Assembly (NCBI RefSeq): GCF_000224145.3
Contig: NC_020179.2
Location: forward strand, 674,571 to 738,570
Source of the DNA: Ciona intestinalis
Lineage: Eukaryota > Chordata > Ascidiacea > Phlebobranchia > Cionidae
DNA length: 64,000 bases
Direction: 5' to 3'
Below the pieces are notes generated by a model. The model made no database searches. It worked only from the letters and a program-made list of their open reading frames with translations, and was not told the DNA's origin. Shown here piece after piece: positions 52,665 to 64,000 of this stretch (positions within the stretch are counted from its first letter, which is position 1; the number at the start of each line of letters is the position of its first letter). Made by a program: the position numbers and the translations under genes.

Positions 52665-52857
52665 AGTAGGATGGGGGAAGATGGGACACCTTTTCATTCT
52701 ATTTTCTTATCCCATTTAGTAGTAAACAAAGAACATTTAAAGAAATATAGATCTATATTCTCACGACTTCCATAGAATGTTGCTAACTGCTTAAAACACG
52801 ATCAGGATATTTAAACATTATGTGCTAAAGGTTTCCCATCTTCCCCACCCTACTATA
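52665..52857. mobile_element. MITE, G-rich TIR family, complete, near consensus
   Basis: Left end TAGTAGGATGGGGGAAGATG and right end CCCATCTTCCCCACCCTACT. One of the best preserved copies; upstream of Phox2. Confidence 0.9.
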
Positions 52858-53733
52858 TGATACAATATTTCGCTGAAAATGAATGCGAGTCATGTTCGGG
52901 TATGGCTGCCCCCCGCTGTTCGGTTAAACCTAAGAAGTATCATCGTTCACCAAATGTCGTTTAGCGAAGCCGAGCTGTTATTCTGGCCATCAAAGACCGG
53001 TTTACGTTTTAACAGTGGAGCGTAGGTGTGCTGTTATTATTTTCGATGGTCGAAACACCCGGCCAGATGCTACCAATAAACGGGCCATATATTTCGCATA
53101 TGGATACCGCATAAACTTCAATTAGAGTTAATTCCAATTTGTGAGAAAAAAATAGCCGTCTTTAAAATACTAATGTGTCTATAGCGTATATAGAAAAGGT
53201 CTAATTCACGGAAAGTTTTTTTTATTATTTTCAAGAAATTGTTGATTTTTGAGCGGGCGGAAATGGTAATCGGTCGACCGCGCATGCGACTGACCAGCCG
53301 CTTATAATTAAGTTGTCAGAGCAAGTCGTTCTGGTCTGATTGTTACGTAGAGGATACGCAATTGTTTTAAAATTCCCGAAGCGTGGGCGAAAATCGAAAT
53401 TGAATTTTCGCCTGTCCGAAACGGCCAGGCTTACAGACCAATATTTTACCCAGATATTTTTATTTAATATCAAGGGTTATAATATGCGATTACTTTTAAA
53501 GTTTATTGAATAATATTTTGCTATCTTCTCATTTATTTCCGCCTATATCGATCAATAGAATCAATAGCAGACAATCGCGCAGTAACTTCCCGGCTTCCTT
53601 ACACCTCTATATATAAGTTTCCAATAACACGGTTTCACTTCTAAGTTTATATTTTTTATCACCAATTATCCATCTTTATAATCGATATTTTTTGACAAAT
53701 TCGTGCTAACAGTTTGTGTACGTTTCCCATTCT

Positions 53734-53932
53734 ATAGTACTGTGTGGGGGGAAATGGGACACCTTTAGCATATAATATCCAAATATCCTGATCGTGTTTT
53801 AAACAATTAACAGCGGACTATGGGGGGTCGCGGGTATACGGTCCTATAATTCTTTGAATGTTTTGCGTTTACCACCAAACAGGACGAGAAAACAAATTGA
53901 AAATGTGTTCCATCTTCCCCTACCCTGTTGTA
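53734..53932. mobile_element. MITE, G-rich TIR family
   Basis: Left end TAGTACTGTGTGGGGGGAAA and right end CCATCTTCCCCTACCCTGTT. Upstream of Phox2. Confidence 0.85.
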
Positions 53933-54530
53933 TCTCTGAACGTTAAAAATGCAACTTAAATTGTGTTATGTTATAATTTAATCTTAATATGATAACGTGT
54001 CCGTGTTAGCCTGCTCCTGGGTCTGATCAAGACAGGACCATAATTGAGAAACGAGAGAACAGAGGTCGCTGCGGTATTCATGCAACATGCTATTTAAACC
54101 AATTATACTAAAATTTGATCAACTTAGGCATGCTGTTATTAATCATTAAGATACGAAAATGCCAGAAGCAGTTGTTTTTCGGTTAACATTATTTTCGATA
54201 CTGTTACACCGCTTCAAAAGGCGAGCAAAATTGCTTAAACAGTAAACGCCCACCTCGCACTCTTGAAAACCCCGAAAAGTTCTTAAATTTAAAAAATCGA
54301 AACGAGGTGAGAATAATTTGAAAAAAAACGAACCGATGTGGAAATAAGGCATAATGGTTCAAGGTGGAACGGCATAAGGCGCTAAGCAGGTTAAGGCCTC
54401 AGGAGGATATTCGGAGTGAGTGACATTACACATTCGTTATCGTCGATCTATAAGCAATTACGCAAATTACTTTGGTCATGACGTCACAGTGGGACAAGCC
54501 CCGTAAAGTGCAAGGTAAAGATTGGTGTTT

Positions 54531-54694
54531 ATAGTAGGATGGGAAAAAATGGGACGCATTTTTAATCTATTTTCGCTTCAAATTTTGTACTAAACAAATT
54601 TTTAACGATTTTTTTATATTTGGATATTATGTGTCAAAGGATATTTGGATATTATGTGTCAAAGGTGTCCCATCTTCCCCCACCCTACTATATA
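54531..54694. mobile_element. MITE, G-rich TIR family, internally deleted with a 24-bp duplication
   Basis: Left end TAGTAGGATGGGAAAAAATG and right end CCCATCTTCCCCCACCCTAC. The tract 'aaggatatttggatattatgtgtc' is tandemly doubled near 54635-54665 and part of the interior is missing. Confidence 0.85.
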
Positions 54695-55736
54695 TTAGCT
54701 TACCTGTATAGTATGTAGTGTGTGTATTCAGTAGATTGGGTTAAATTGACCACAGCAGTTCTCTACTTTTTCGTCGTGACTGAAAATGAAAAATTCCCAT
54801 TTTATGTTAAGATGGCACGTGCAGTGTGCCGCACCATTAGACAAATTAGTTCGCTCCCAGCTATTGTCGTTACGGTAGCGAGCAGCAGAACGGTCCCCAG
54901 GGATTCCCGGTTGATTGGATTAATGCTCGCTATGATTCCCCTTTCCCCGCCATTAAAAATGTGCCTCGTAGATCCGCCCAATTAAAAGAACGCTGGAATA
55001 TCTGATGTGCTCAATATCGGGCTGCGGTGGCCGATGGGCTACTGCTTAACATCGACAATTTGTCGCTCGAAAAAAGGAAGATTTATCGAGCAGAAGATCA
55101 ATCGGGTAACAGGAGAATTATATCGGGAAATAATATGGAATAACCCGACCGTGGCCAGCGCCTTATGCTGGTCGCTTAACCTCGCTAGAAGTCAGATGCG
55201 ATTTAATTCAATATTATCAAAAAAGAGGGAAAATAAAATGTCAGACGGAATCCGATTCAAGTTTGTCTTGCGAATTTTATTGTGGGTAAAACTATACGGT
55301 ATATACGGCTGAGGCCTCTAACGTGTGTGGAATATATTATCAATCAAAGCGGTGGGAATTTAACAGGGATAAAACGTGATTGATAATCCGCGGTAAAGCG
55401 GTATATAATGCGCCGCTAAATGTGTCATAATTGAAAATAAAACATAAAACACGTAGCAGGTTCTTGTGATAGAGTGCCTATGATAATCAAGGCAACTGAA
55501 AAGGGTGAATTATTATGTGGCCATTATTGGTACGTATGTAAATAAGTTTACTCGCGTACAAGATGTGTGCGAAACGCATATAAATAAAATTGGGCCCGCC
55601 TGTGTAATTATTCATTAAAATGAAATTAGATTACCTGATTGTGGGCACAGACTCTCAACACGTAAAGTGTAAACTCTATTTTTATTCACGCCAGTTTGAT
55701 AACTTACTAAAACAAAAACACGATAAGCTTTATTAT

Positions 55737-55937
55737 GTAGTAGGATGGGGGAAGATGGGATACCTTTTGGCACTTAATATCCATATGTCTTGGTCGTGTT
55801 TTGAACAATTAACATTGGTCTGTGGGAGTTGTGAAAATATGGTTTTATTTTTTTCTTTGAATGTTCTTTGTTAACTACCAAATGGGACGAGAAAATAGAA
55901 TAATCAGGTGTCCCATCTCCTCTCACCTTATACTATA
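55737..55937. mobile_element. MITE, G-rich TIR family, complete
   Basis: Left end TAGTAGGATGGGGGAAGATG, right end CCCATCTCCTCTCACCTTAT. Between Phox2 and DCTD. Confidence 0.85.
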
Positions 55938-56549
55938 TACAACGGATATACAAGGTACTTAAAACTCATGTATATTGCTAGCTGAAACAATGCACAAAAG
56001 ACCTAATGTATGGCTATTGTATATGATAGAAGAGATGGCACGCAACGGAGTATATTGCTCTATACTTATAATTACAAACAGCTAGAGGTGTATTTGTATA
56101 CATACCTGTATAACTGTGTAAGATTTAAATAAATTTAATGACACTTCTCAATCTAGAACCAAGTTATCCAAAACTATAACAAAGTGCGTTGACAGTAAAA
56201 GCATTTATTTGGCGCGTTAAATGTACTACTAACTATTACAGCGAAAACGTATTAATTAGTGTACTACATAAACGGCAGGTCGACAGCAGTATAACTTTAT
56301 GAAATATAAACAAGTATGTATTTAACAAACAAACAAAAAAACACATCATTTGTGGCGAAATTCGCACAAGATATTTTGTTGCAGCTAAAATGACAAATAT
56401 TTCACAAATGGTAAAATATAATTAAAAACTAGCAATGGAAAATACTACATGGTTTGTTACTATATATATTGCAAGAAATTGTAATTGGTTGGGTAGTCAT
56501 GGGCAGTTAGTGGCAAAAACTTTAAAAAATGTACACCGTTTTTTTCATG

Positions 56550-58676
56550 TCATGGCTTTTTGGGGTGTCTTTCGTTAATGGAGTCAAAATCGATTACGAT
56601 TTTCCGCTGCTTTGGAATATGTTGTTGGTATTTTACACCAGCAAGGTCTAGCAACTTTCGCGAAGCAATCATATAATCTCTATCTTTGTGTTTGTCCGAC
56701 ATATAAAACACTTCTTTGATGCCTGAAAGAGAAAATCGTTAAAAATATTTCCGACAGCCGCGTGAGTCTGAACGCGTAATGTTGATTTAAATATGTATTT
56801 CAGCTACCGCTAGATGGAACTGTGGGATAAGCAATGAAAAATTTTACACTTTTTAAACGAGTATTTTAGCTTCCGCTAGATGGTGGCATGGAGCTATAGG
56901 ATTTAAAAATATAAATTTTAAAATAGTTTGTAGCTTTGCGTTTTGTTAATATAGAAGTACAAGAAAAAGATGGATTTTAAATAATATTAAGTTGTTATAC
57001 AATATACAATAAACGGTCTAAATTAATATTCAAAAAACTGCTTTAAAAATAAAATAAAAATAAATATAATAATGTTGTACAGTTGCAACAGCACAATTAT
57101 ATAGTATTACCTGATTGTATTATAAGCTTTGCACATTCATTGCAGGGAAATAAAGCAACAAATATCCTACAACCACTAACTGATGAGCAGTTTTTGTTCA
57201 TTATTGCATTCATCTCAGCATGGCAAACTGCAAGAGTTATTGTCAAATTTAAAATGGGTAATTCATATACTATAACACATATACTGGGTGTTATTATGTA
57301 AATTAGTGGCAAAGTGGTTAGCGTGCATGACTATAACATGGAGGTTATGAGATTCAAGGCTCATCACTGTCTCTGGATTGGACAAAAACCCTAATGGAAA
57401 TTGTTCCAACTAAGTGATCACGAATAAGTTGTCTAAATTGTCAGCCATACAAAAATACAAGCAGGCACGCATGTGTCTATCACAATGCAAATGTGTTTAA
57501 TAGTAACAGCATGTAGATTTAAACCAAAATTATTCTTTAGTTCAAATGCAAGAACTCAGTTAGAGCTTGAAACTAGTGTATTAACATTGGGAAAAATGGA
57601 GATTAGTAATATCACTGCAAATGCAAACAAACATATTTTCAAAATAGGCTCGAAGGACGAAAAACAGATTGACAACTAAGTTAATTCTTACCGTACGGAT
57701 ACTTTGTATCTAGCCAATCCCCTGTGCGACTCCAAGGAAGTTCATCGTCATGGCAACCATTAGGCATCCCATTGTAACCGATGCCGACAATCTTGTTTTC
57801 ATCATTTACAATACAAGCACCAACCTGGAATAAAAATCGATATTTTTTTTGATCACAATGAATAAATGAAACTTAGTTGTAAGTTCTAAGATTTTACTGT
57901 CATATAGTAGAGTGGGAGAAGACATGAAACCTTTTATCTTATTTTTTTGTCCTATTTAGTAGTAAGCAAAGAACATTTAAAGAATTTTAAAATCATATCC
58001 TCCTGACTTCCATAGACCCTTGTTAATTGTTTAAAACACGATTTGAATTGGAAATACACTACGACCACGTTTTTATAGCAGATGAGCGATTGAAAAGGCA
58101 TTAACTTTATGTCTGGTAGTAATAGTAAAGGTATCAAACCGTAGCATACCTTAAATGTTGGACGCATTTCATTGATTTTATTTACCTGCGTACTTGGATC
58201 TTTACTTCTTTGAGCTGACAAAAAAGCAACCGACATAAAATAATCTTTCCATTCTAAATAATCTTCCCTCTTGGTATTCAAGTCTCTGAATTATAAATAA
58301 CACTAAAAGGGGTTGTGTGAATTTATGACTGGGTTAGTGTAGTTTAAGCCCTTATGTTTGTCACATTATATTTATAGTTCTACATTACACTGTGCATGTA
58401 AGCAGGTTAGGTATTGTGTGTATTTTTTGGGGGCTATACCATTGTAATTTCAATTTTTACAATTGCAACACACAGCCTATGCAAATGGCAAAACCTAGAA
58501 CGTTTTAGACGTACAGTAAAAATAATACATGCCCTTTTGACGAGTTAGAATGCAAATATTGTTAACATATGTAAGACTCTTTAAAACTGTTGTTAAAAGC
58601 AACAAAAACCAAATGCTACTTACTTGTTGTTGCCATTAGTTTGCTCCTGTCCGTTCGAATTATTCGCGTTTGCCAT
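56550..58676 (-). CDS. DCTD: Deoxycytidylate (dCMP) deaminase
   Basis: Converts dCMP to dUMP, the substrate of thymidylate synthase; cytosolic. Five exons, 5' to 3': 58624-58676, 58186-58285, 57692-57824, 57111-57227 and 56550-56722 (stop TGA), 191 residues (human 178). An Asn-rich N-terminal extension ([18 protein letters not shown]) precedes [20 protein letters not shown] and [16 protein letters not shown], nearly as in human. [18 protein letters not shown], the zinc and catalytic [12 protein letters not shown] (His about 98, Glu about 100) and [12 protein letters not shown] (Cys about 124 and 127) are intact. The end, [16 protein letters not shown] and [10 protein letters not shown], also fits the family. 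A truncated MITE lies in intron 2 and a SINE in intron 3. The start is the only ATG in the first exon. Confidence 0.95.
57303..57480 (+). mobile_element. tRNA-derived SINE head and middle, plus orientation
   Basis: Box A-like TGGCAAAGTGG and box B-like GATTCAAGGC, then 'aaccctaatggaaattgttc' and 'aattgtcagccatacaaaaa'. In DCTD intron 3. Confidence 0.8.
57902..58043. mobile_element. Truncated MITE, G-rich TIR family, in DCTD intron 2
   Basis: Begins ATATAGTAGAGTGGGAGAAGA and keeps the interior to 'taattgtttaaaacacgattt'; the second TIR is absent. Confidence 0.8.
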
Positions 58677-60940
58677 AATTATGTTAATGTAATGGAATAC
58701 TATACAACGTGACGTATATGAAAACAAGAAATGTAAATCTTGTTGGTGATTTTTACACCTTCTCGTTGTCGGGAAATCCCCTTTACTTTGCGGAATGCTG
58801 TTGTTTTTTCGGGGATTCTGGCATCGCCAATTTTAATGCATGATATATTAACATGGGTTTATATAGAATGACCTGTCGGCGGTGATTACATTTAATACTT
58901 GATGTTAGTAGCCGTCTTTGCCCTGCACTTGTGGAATAGTACGGAAACATATTTATTCGTCTATCATTAAATAGAGATGCGTAAAATAATGTTGAAATAT
59001 GTCCCAACGTGCCCCGTGTCCTATCTTACCTCAACTTTACGGGGTATATTAACTGCACCCATTGAATAGAAGTCCGGAAACTCGAATTTAGCAAAATAAA
59101 ATCGCGAGGTCTTGAAACGATTTAAACTTGTTTGCTTTACAGATTATGTTGAGAACAGGATATAATGTAGAGTACATGCTTCCGGCGTGTTATAAATACA
59201 ATACTGTATTCCAAACGCAATCGGTGGGAAAACGCTGCGAATAACAAGCATTATAAAATTGGCCGTAAGTTGCAACAGTGTATATAAATACTATATTAGT
59301 AGTGCACGAACAAAAAGTTACAGAGAACAGGAAATTTACTGCGGTCCAGCACTGTGTAAAACGATGCCAAGTAGTGGATTATGTTAAATAGAAAAGAAAG
59401 AATTTAAAACTAAAGCGTAAGCGCGGTTTAACTGGATCTATCTGAAGTGACAGTTGTTTCCTGATCATTTATTGTGGGCGCGTACGATGTAGTTATAGGC
59501 ATACGTAAAACGCGTACAGCATTTTTGAATAAGGGTCAATACTTGATTAGTTCTTAGTTTCTAATTAAACAGATACGATTTATTTTGTTATTTAGTTTAA
59601 ATAGTTTTGAACGAAGACTTGAAACAATGGAACCCGATTTAAAAGACAAACAAGTAGGGGCTATGGGTTTACGTATTGTTTATTTGTTTTCCTATTAATC
59701 AGAGTCGGTATATAACATTCCAAGATGGTTATATTCGGATTATAGACTCTGATATTAATTATGATATAGTAGAGTGGGGAAGATGGGACACCTTTAGCAC
59801 ATAATATTTAGATATCTTAAACGTGTTTTAAACAATTAATAACGGTTTATGGGAGTCATGAGGATTTAGTTTTATAATTCTTAAAATGTTCTTTGTTTAC
59901 TAGTAAATGGGACGAGAAAATAGAGTTAAAATGTGTCCCATCTTCCCCTATTCTACTGTATATTACAATTAGATATATATTTAATTAAAGTTTTATGATA
60001 GATTTTATCAGCAAACTAAAATTGTATAGGCGATTCGATCACTTGTAGAAAATGCAATTTTTTTACTGCCTTTTTTGTGTCCTTAACCATGTAAAGTAAT
60101 TTAAAACGTCCTTTTTACTGTTTTAATAGTTTGCCGTAGAAAAATAACAGGAAAAAGATTAGTTGTAATGTTTAACAAAATGGGTATTTTAGCTTTATAA
60201 TCCACGCATAAGCGTCAATACGAATAAACGGTCCTTTTTGGCTGAATGACAGCATACTATCATGTCATTTTAAAAGAGCGGCAGTTTTTGGCTGATGTCT
60301 ACTTACGATTGTGTAGCACGTGCGTGTTGCGAGAGCATATTTATGATTGGCGCGGACGTCGTTTTATGATTTCGCGAAATACTAATTACTTTTATCAATG
60401 TTAATGTAAAGTTTTATTTATAAATATGTTATAGAAAACGATACGTATTTTTGACAAAATTTATTGCAGTTTTGGTATTAGGCTTTAATCCAAACTACGG
60501 TGGCTATACTTTTGCAGAGATATAAAAAGTGCTTGATTTTAATAAAGTAGGGCTATATAGGTTATATGCATTAAGTTTATTCGGAAGTATTTATTTATGT
60601 TAATTAATAATGAAGGATGACGTTGCGTGCAACAGCTACGCTTTTTAATTGACAACGTTTCCCACACTTTTTATCCATGTTTTAACAACTGTTGTTTTGC
60701 TGTTGATTCCCTTCTCTTCGTTCTTTAAATAATTTTTTTGCCATCGTTTTCAAAGAGACAAATAAAAATTATGTTATGTTAATTATATTATGTAATTTTA
60801 AATTTTCCCTTAACCATTGATTGAACTTACATTACCCTTTTAACATATCTAACCTGTAAAAGAGGATTCTTCACCAGTACTCTAGTTCTTCATGTTTAAT
60901 ACTTGTCTTTATACCACCAATAACTTACTATGTATAAAAA
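58677..60940. promoter_or_regulatory. Divergent region between DCTD (-) and the unknown tandem-module gene (+)
   Basis: No exon was supported. It contains a complete MITE (59765-59962) and a short MITE-end fragment near 59005-59040. A SINE-tail trace lies near 60675-60775. AT-rich otherwise. An in-frame TAA just before the ATG at 60941 shows that coding does not extend upstream without splicing. Confidence 0.5.
59765..59962. mobile_element. MITE, G-rich TIR family, complete
   Basis: Left end TAGTAGAGTGGGGAAGATGG and right end CCCATCTTCCCCTATTCTAC. Between DCTD and the unknown gene. Confidence 0.88.
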
Positions 60941-63900
60941 ATGCAGACTAAACAAGCATCGCGTAGAAAGCATGATCACCTTCTACCTGGTAGAGACCCT
61001 GATGAGTTCATTGTTATGGATGTATCTCATATTCCAGACAAATCATCCACAAGGGTAATTTAAATCCCATAAACAACTAGATATTAAATAACTAAATTAA
61101 ACCAGTCTATTATTTTATTCGTTATTAAAAAAATATATGTGTGTAGTATGTACTCGCATGAGTCGCATCAAGATAAAAATGATTTATGTTGTTAGAGGTT
61201 TAAACACTTTCGTATTATTTAATGTATAATATATATGTTACATGTTACTTGTAGTGTATTAATTTGCTATCTTTTCCAAATATTTTAGAACAAAAAGTTA
61301 TCAGTTCAGAAGATGTCTGAATGTATCCTAAAGGCCCTCACTCCACATTTTAATGTGTTGAGTGAAATTACATTTGGAAAGCATGAAGATATGTTTCTTG
61401 ATCCTTACATGGCTGAAATATCAAGTTTAATTCTTCAAAGAAAAATAAAGGCAGGTGAAGCTATACAATACTAAAGAACATTCAGCTTCTATTACAAAAC
61501 AATCTTGTCATTTTTTTGAAAAAAACAAAATTTCTAAATTAATGATGGTGTACACTGTACAGTTCAACCGCTGTGGACCATTAAATTTGTCTGGTGCTGT
61601 GGCAAAGTGGTTAGCACGCCTGCTTGGAACCGAGAGGTAATGGGTTCAAGCCTAGTCGATGCTACCATTGTGGGTGTATGTGTCCTTATTTAAAAAAAAA
61701 ATAAAAAAAAAATCCTTTTTCTTTCTGCATTCTAGATCAGTCTTGGCATATTTACAAGAATCAGTGAAAAAAGTGTTCAGGCCTTGGGGCGCTGCCTTCA
61801 AAACATCAACAGATTATCAGTAGATGAACAACTCCTTTTACCACAAGCCGTTATCATCTTACGTGAATATGTTGAAAAGTTAGCCATCCCTCAGGTAAAA
61901 TGTCTTGTATTAACTTTATATTGAATGAGATGAATAAATTAAACTTGTTTTATCTCTGGCGAGCAAACAAAGTCATTATAGCAGGGGTGATTTTTCAAAA
62001 ACCTCATCTTCTTTTACGAGTTACCATGTATGCAACTTTGTGGGTAATTATTTTTTCATTTTTTTATGTACGGAAAATGATTTAGACAGCGCATAAGGGT
62101 TTACTGGAAGTCTGTAATGTTATGCGACTATGATTTATCTTCAATTACTGTAGGCCATTGTGGGTGTACCGTGTATGGGTCCTGGGGCAAGTGACTTATA
62201 GAAATGCTCCAATCCGGAAATCTAAAGTTTAATAAAAAAAATCCACAAAGTTACTTACTTGGTTAACTTGTAAGTGTGCGCAATATGTGTAAAGTAGCAC
62301 ACCCGTGTTATATCGACAATCGTTGCCACATCATGTGGGGATAAAAAAGTTATACTCTACTATTTGATAATTTATCTTCTGGTAACATGGCTTTTTACTA
62401 CCCATATCCAGGAATTAACAATAAATAGAAAAACTGTTGCCACGTGGTTAAATGAATGGAAGATTCACGCTGGCCACCCTCAAGACAAGGTGCTGCAAAT
62501 TTTACAACTTCTTCTCGGAAAGGTAAACTTGTAAAACAAATAAAAAATGTATAATTATGTATATGGTATAGGCTACTAAAAATTAAAACTACCACAAAAA
62601 TAAAGGATACATTTGTCCACAATAATAGCAGTGACAAGCCCTAACTCATTACCTCTGGGTTAAGAGGCATGCGCGCTACGTCAGTAGCACAAAAAACAAT
62701 TGACTGTTGTTTCTCTGGAACACATGAAAATATAAGAAACATTTTTAAGGATTTTTAAACTTTTCTTCTTTAGATTAAAACTTTAATAATCGCGGATGTG
62801 ATGACATATGAAATCATGGAAGGTCTCATTCCCCATCTAAATGTGTTGGATGAAGTTGAATTTGGAGAAAATGGAAACAACATAAACCTTGACCAATATA
62901 TGGGTCGTATAACACAGTGTATTCTTGAAAGAGAAGAAGAGGTAATTTAATAATTTATTGAATAGATATTCCATTGTTAAATGATTTAATACATTCGTTC
63001 TTTATGTTGCTTAAATAGATGTTAAATAAAAATAATGTTTACTGAATTAATAATAATATTATGGGCATTTTATACTTAATGACTATCCTTCTTTTTGTGT
63101 TCATTATCAACCATTTATTGAAAAATCTCCCCTCAAACAATCACCCCCAAAGTTACATGTGTGGTAACTCGTAAGCAAGCATAAGGTATGGAACACAAGT
63201 CATATTGCCGATACCCCATCATAGGTGGATAGATAAGTTAGATTCTTTAATTTAAATAAATCAATATCAAGTTGAAGTAATATATATCTTAACAGCAGAG
63301 AGTGCCATCGAGTTTGTTTTTTGTTTTGTTTTAGATCAGCCTTGTAATACGAACAAAAATCGACATTCCCAGTTTGCGGCATATAAGTCCTACTTTTAAA
63401 AAACTCAGAAGTCTTACAATTGATGAGAAATATCTCCCAGCATCTACTCGGGCCCATTTACGTGAAGATGTTTATCGCCTTGTTCCCATAGGTCATGTAA
63501 GTTTCTTATTCCCGCGTTGTGGCTAAGTGGTTATGCACTTGCATCATAACCTAAGGTTACCGGGTTCAATGCTCGACACTGAAACTGATAGGCCTGTGTT
63601 TGGCAAGAAATTTGATGATAGTTGCCCACACCCAATATTTGCCTTTAGGTTGTTTAAATTTCTTTATTAATAAATTATCATTCACACAGAAAAGGTCATT
63701 AGGACCTCACTTCTCCACATTGAATAGAAATACCCATTGTTTTTTTCTAAGTTTGGTGTTTTCAATGTTTTGTAGTCTTCTTGTAGCGGGATATCATTAC
63801 CAAAAAGCTGTAACAGACTTTTTGCACTACCATTTATTAGCCATAACTTTAGCTGTTAATGTTCTGATGTATACAGGTTTTGAAAGTTAATGGATTGGAC

Positions 63901-63993
63901 TCAGCCATCTGGGTACAGAAATGGTTTATCTATGACTGGAAGCCAGAAGACATAATTTACCGCAGTTTAATGTGGTTAGCATGTTCTGCGCAG
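60941..63993 (+). CDS. Uncharacterised protein with two exon-for-exon duplicated modules (3' end beyond window)
   Basis: I do not recognise this family. Seven exons: 60941-61054, 61289-61450, 61736-61894, 62412-62522, 62774-62941, 63335-63496 and 63877-63993, all phase 0, 331 codons so far, with a donor GTACGA at 63994. The start MQTKQASRRKHDHLLPGRDP has an in-frame stop immediately upstream. After this basic leader, exons 2-3-4 and 5-6-7 form two homologous modules of 144 and 149 residues: TPHFNVLSEITFG against IPHLNVLDEVEFG, LDPYMAEIS..ILQRKIK against LDQYMGRIT..ILEREEE, NRLSVDEQLLLP against RSLTIDEKYLP, and TWLNEWKIHAGHPQDKV against IWVQKWFIYDWKPEDII. Predicted mainly helical; no signal peptide, no membrane helix, no catalytic motif. 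Exon 2 ends at a GC donor (aag/gcaggt), required by frame and by the paralogous junction. Function unknown. Two cloverleaf-derived SINE heads lie in its introns. Confidence 0.8.
61590..61690 (+). mobile_element. tRNA-derived SINE head, intact pol III boxes
   Basis: Box A TGGCAAAGTGG and box B GGTTCAAGCC at normal tRNA spacing, followed by 'gatgctaccattgtgggtgt'. In intron 2 of the unknown gene. Not a functional tRNA gene: no paired acceptor stem is apparent. Confidence 0.82.
62130..62350 (+). mobile_element. Composite SINE (middle and tail), plus orientation
   Basis: 'ggccattgtgggtgtaccgt', 'ggggcaagtgacttatagaa' and 'atgctccaa' (head end and middle), then 'acaaagttacttacttggtt', 'acccgtgttatatcgacaat'. 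In intron 3 of the unknown gene. Confidence 0.75.
63140..63240 (+). mobile_element. SINE tail, plus orientation
   Basis: 'caaagttacatgtgtggtaa', 'ctcgtaagcaagcataaggt', 'ttgccgataccccatc'. In intron 5 of the unknown gene. Confidence 0.7.
63515..63605 (+). mobile_element. tRNA-derived SINE head, intact pol III boxes
   Basis: Box A TGGCTAAGTGG and box B GGTTCAATGC with tRNA-like spacing, then 'tcgacactgaaactga'. In intron 6 of the unknown gene. Confidence 0.8.
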
Positions 63994-64000
63994 GTACGAC

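Larger units (their letters stand above)
50919..56549 (-). promoter_or_regulatory. Upstream region of Phox2, probable enhancer territory
   Basis: 5.6 kb with no supported exon, between Phox2 and the DCTD stop. Directly upstream of the Phox2 ATG on the minus strand lies CTTTTTTTTACAG, which could be a 5' UTR or spliced-leader acceptor. Repeat-free, complex stretches at about 51.9-52.5 kb, 53.0-53.5 kb and 54.75-55.45 kb stand out between MITEs at 52665-52857, 53734-53932, 54531-54694 and 55737-55937. The last contains GGATTAATG (Otx-type GGATTA) and CACGTG sites. TGACGTCA is at 54479-54486. The regulatory role is inference. Confidence 0.45.

Noticed and set aside
54722..55312. Two adjacent plus-strand open frames upstream of Phox2
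   Set aside because: No recognisable protein, no plausible acceptor or partner exon; the block looks more like non-coding regulatory sequence.
57952..58281. 109-codon frame in the DCTD region as a separate gene
   Set aside because: It is DCTD exon 2 read through its donor into a truncated MITE.
56550..58676. APOBEC/AID-type or CDADC1-type deaminase
   Set aside because: Length, [13 protein letters not shown] start, CHDDELPW and [10 protein letters not shown] tail are specific to dCMP deaminase.
61590..61690. tRNA gene
   Set aside because: Box A and B are intact, but the same sequence recurs at 57303, 63515 and 48985 with SINE middle and tail, and no paired acceptor stem is evident.

Overview
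This is a eukaryotic, intron-rich, AT-rich window that looks like an ascidian genome, most likely Ciona. The evidence is short genes with small GT-AG introns, single-copy chordate orthologs with vertebrate-like exon content (MFAP3L, AADAT, MESD, CYLD, ZNF827-like, PHOX2, DCTD), and many copies of one roughly 190 bp MITE and one composite tRNA-derived SINE. The species call is inference. No prokaryotic, viral or CRISPR features were seen. I assembled the genes by hand from splice sites, reading phase and resemblance to remembered vertebrate proteins, so exon edges may be off by 1-2 bases in places.

Layout: (1) 1-3357 (+), 3' part of an MFAP3/MFAP3L-type Ig-transmembrane protein. (2) 4661-8408 (-), complete AADAT-type kynurenine/aminoadipate aminotransferase, with a last exon that overlaps a dispersed repeat. 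(3) 9213-11499 (+), the ER chaperone MESD, ending in KTEL. (4) 12838-25049 (-), a 20-exon CYLD deubiquitinase with three CAP-Gly domains and an intact Cys/His/Asp triad; its introns hold a hAT-type MITE with a perfect 8-bp target duplication and a 131-bp tandem array. (5) 27606-37792 (+), a ZNF827-like C2H2 zinc-finger gene whose separate first exon encodes a histone-H3-like, NuRD-type N-terminal motif. (6) 37793-45501, a large gene-poor spacer. (7) 45502-50918 (-), the paired-class homeobox gene Phox2, followed upstream by about 5.6 kb of non-coding DNA likely to hold its enhancers. (8) 56550-58676 (-), dCMP deaminase. (9) 60941-63993 (+), the first seven exons of an unrecognised protein made of two exon-for-exon duplicated modules, running off the window.

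The genes have no common pathway and sit in convergent and divergent pairs with no operon spacing. Two are developmental regulators in roomy surroundings (ZNF827-like and Phox2), while the housekeeping genes are compact. The most unusual observations are the H3-mimic N-terminus of the zinc-finger protein, the unknown tandem-module gene with a GC-AG intron predicted from internal homology, ten TGACGTCA palindromes with five inside Phox2 coding exons, and mobile-element sequence that forms or abuts exons.
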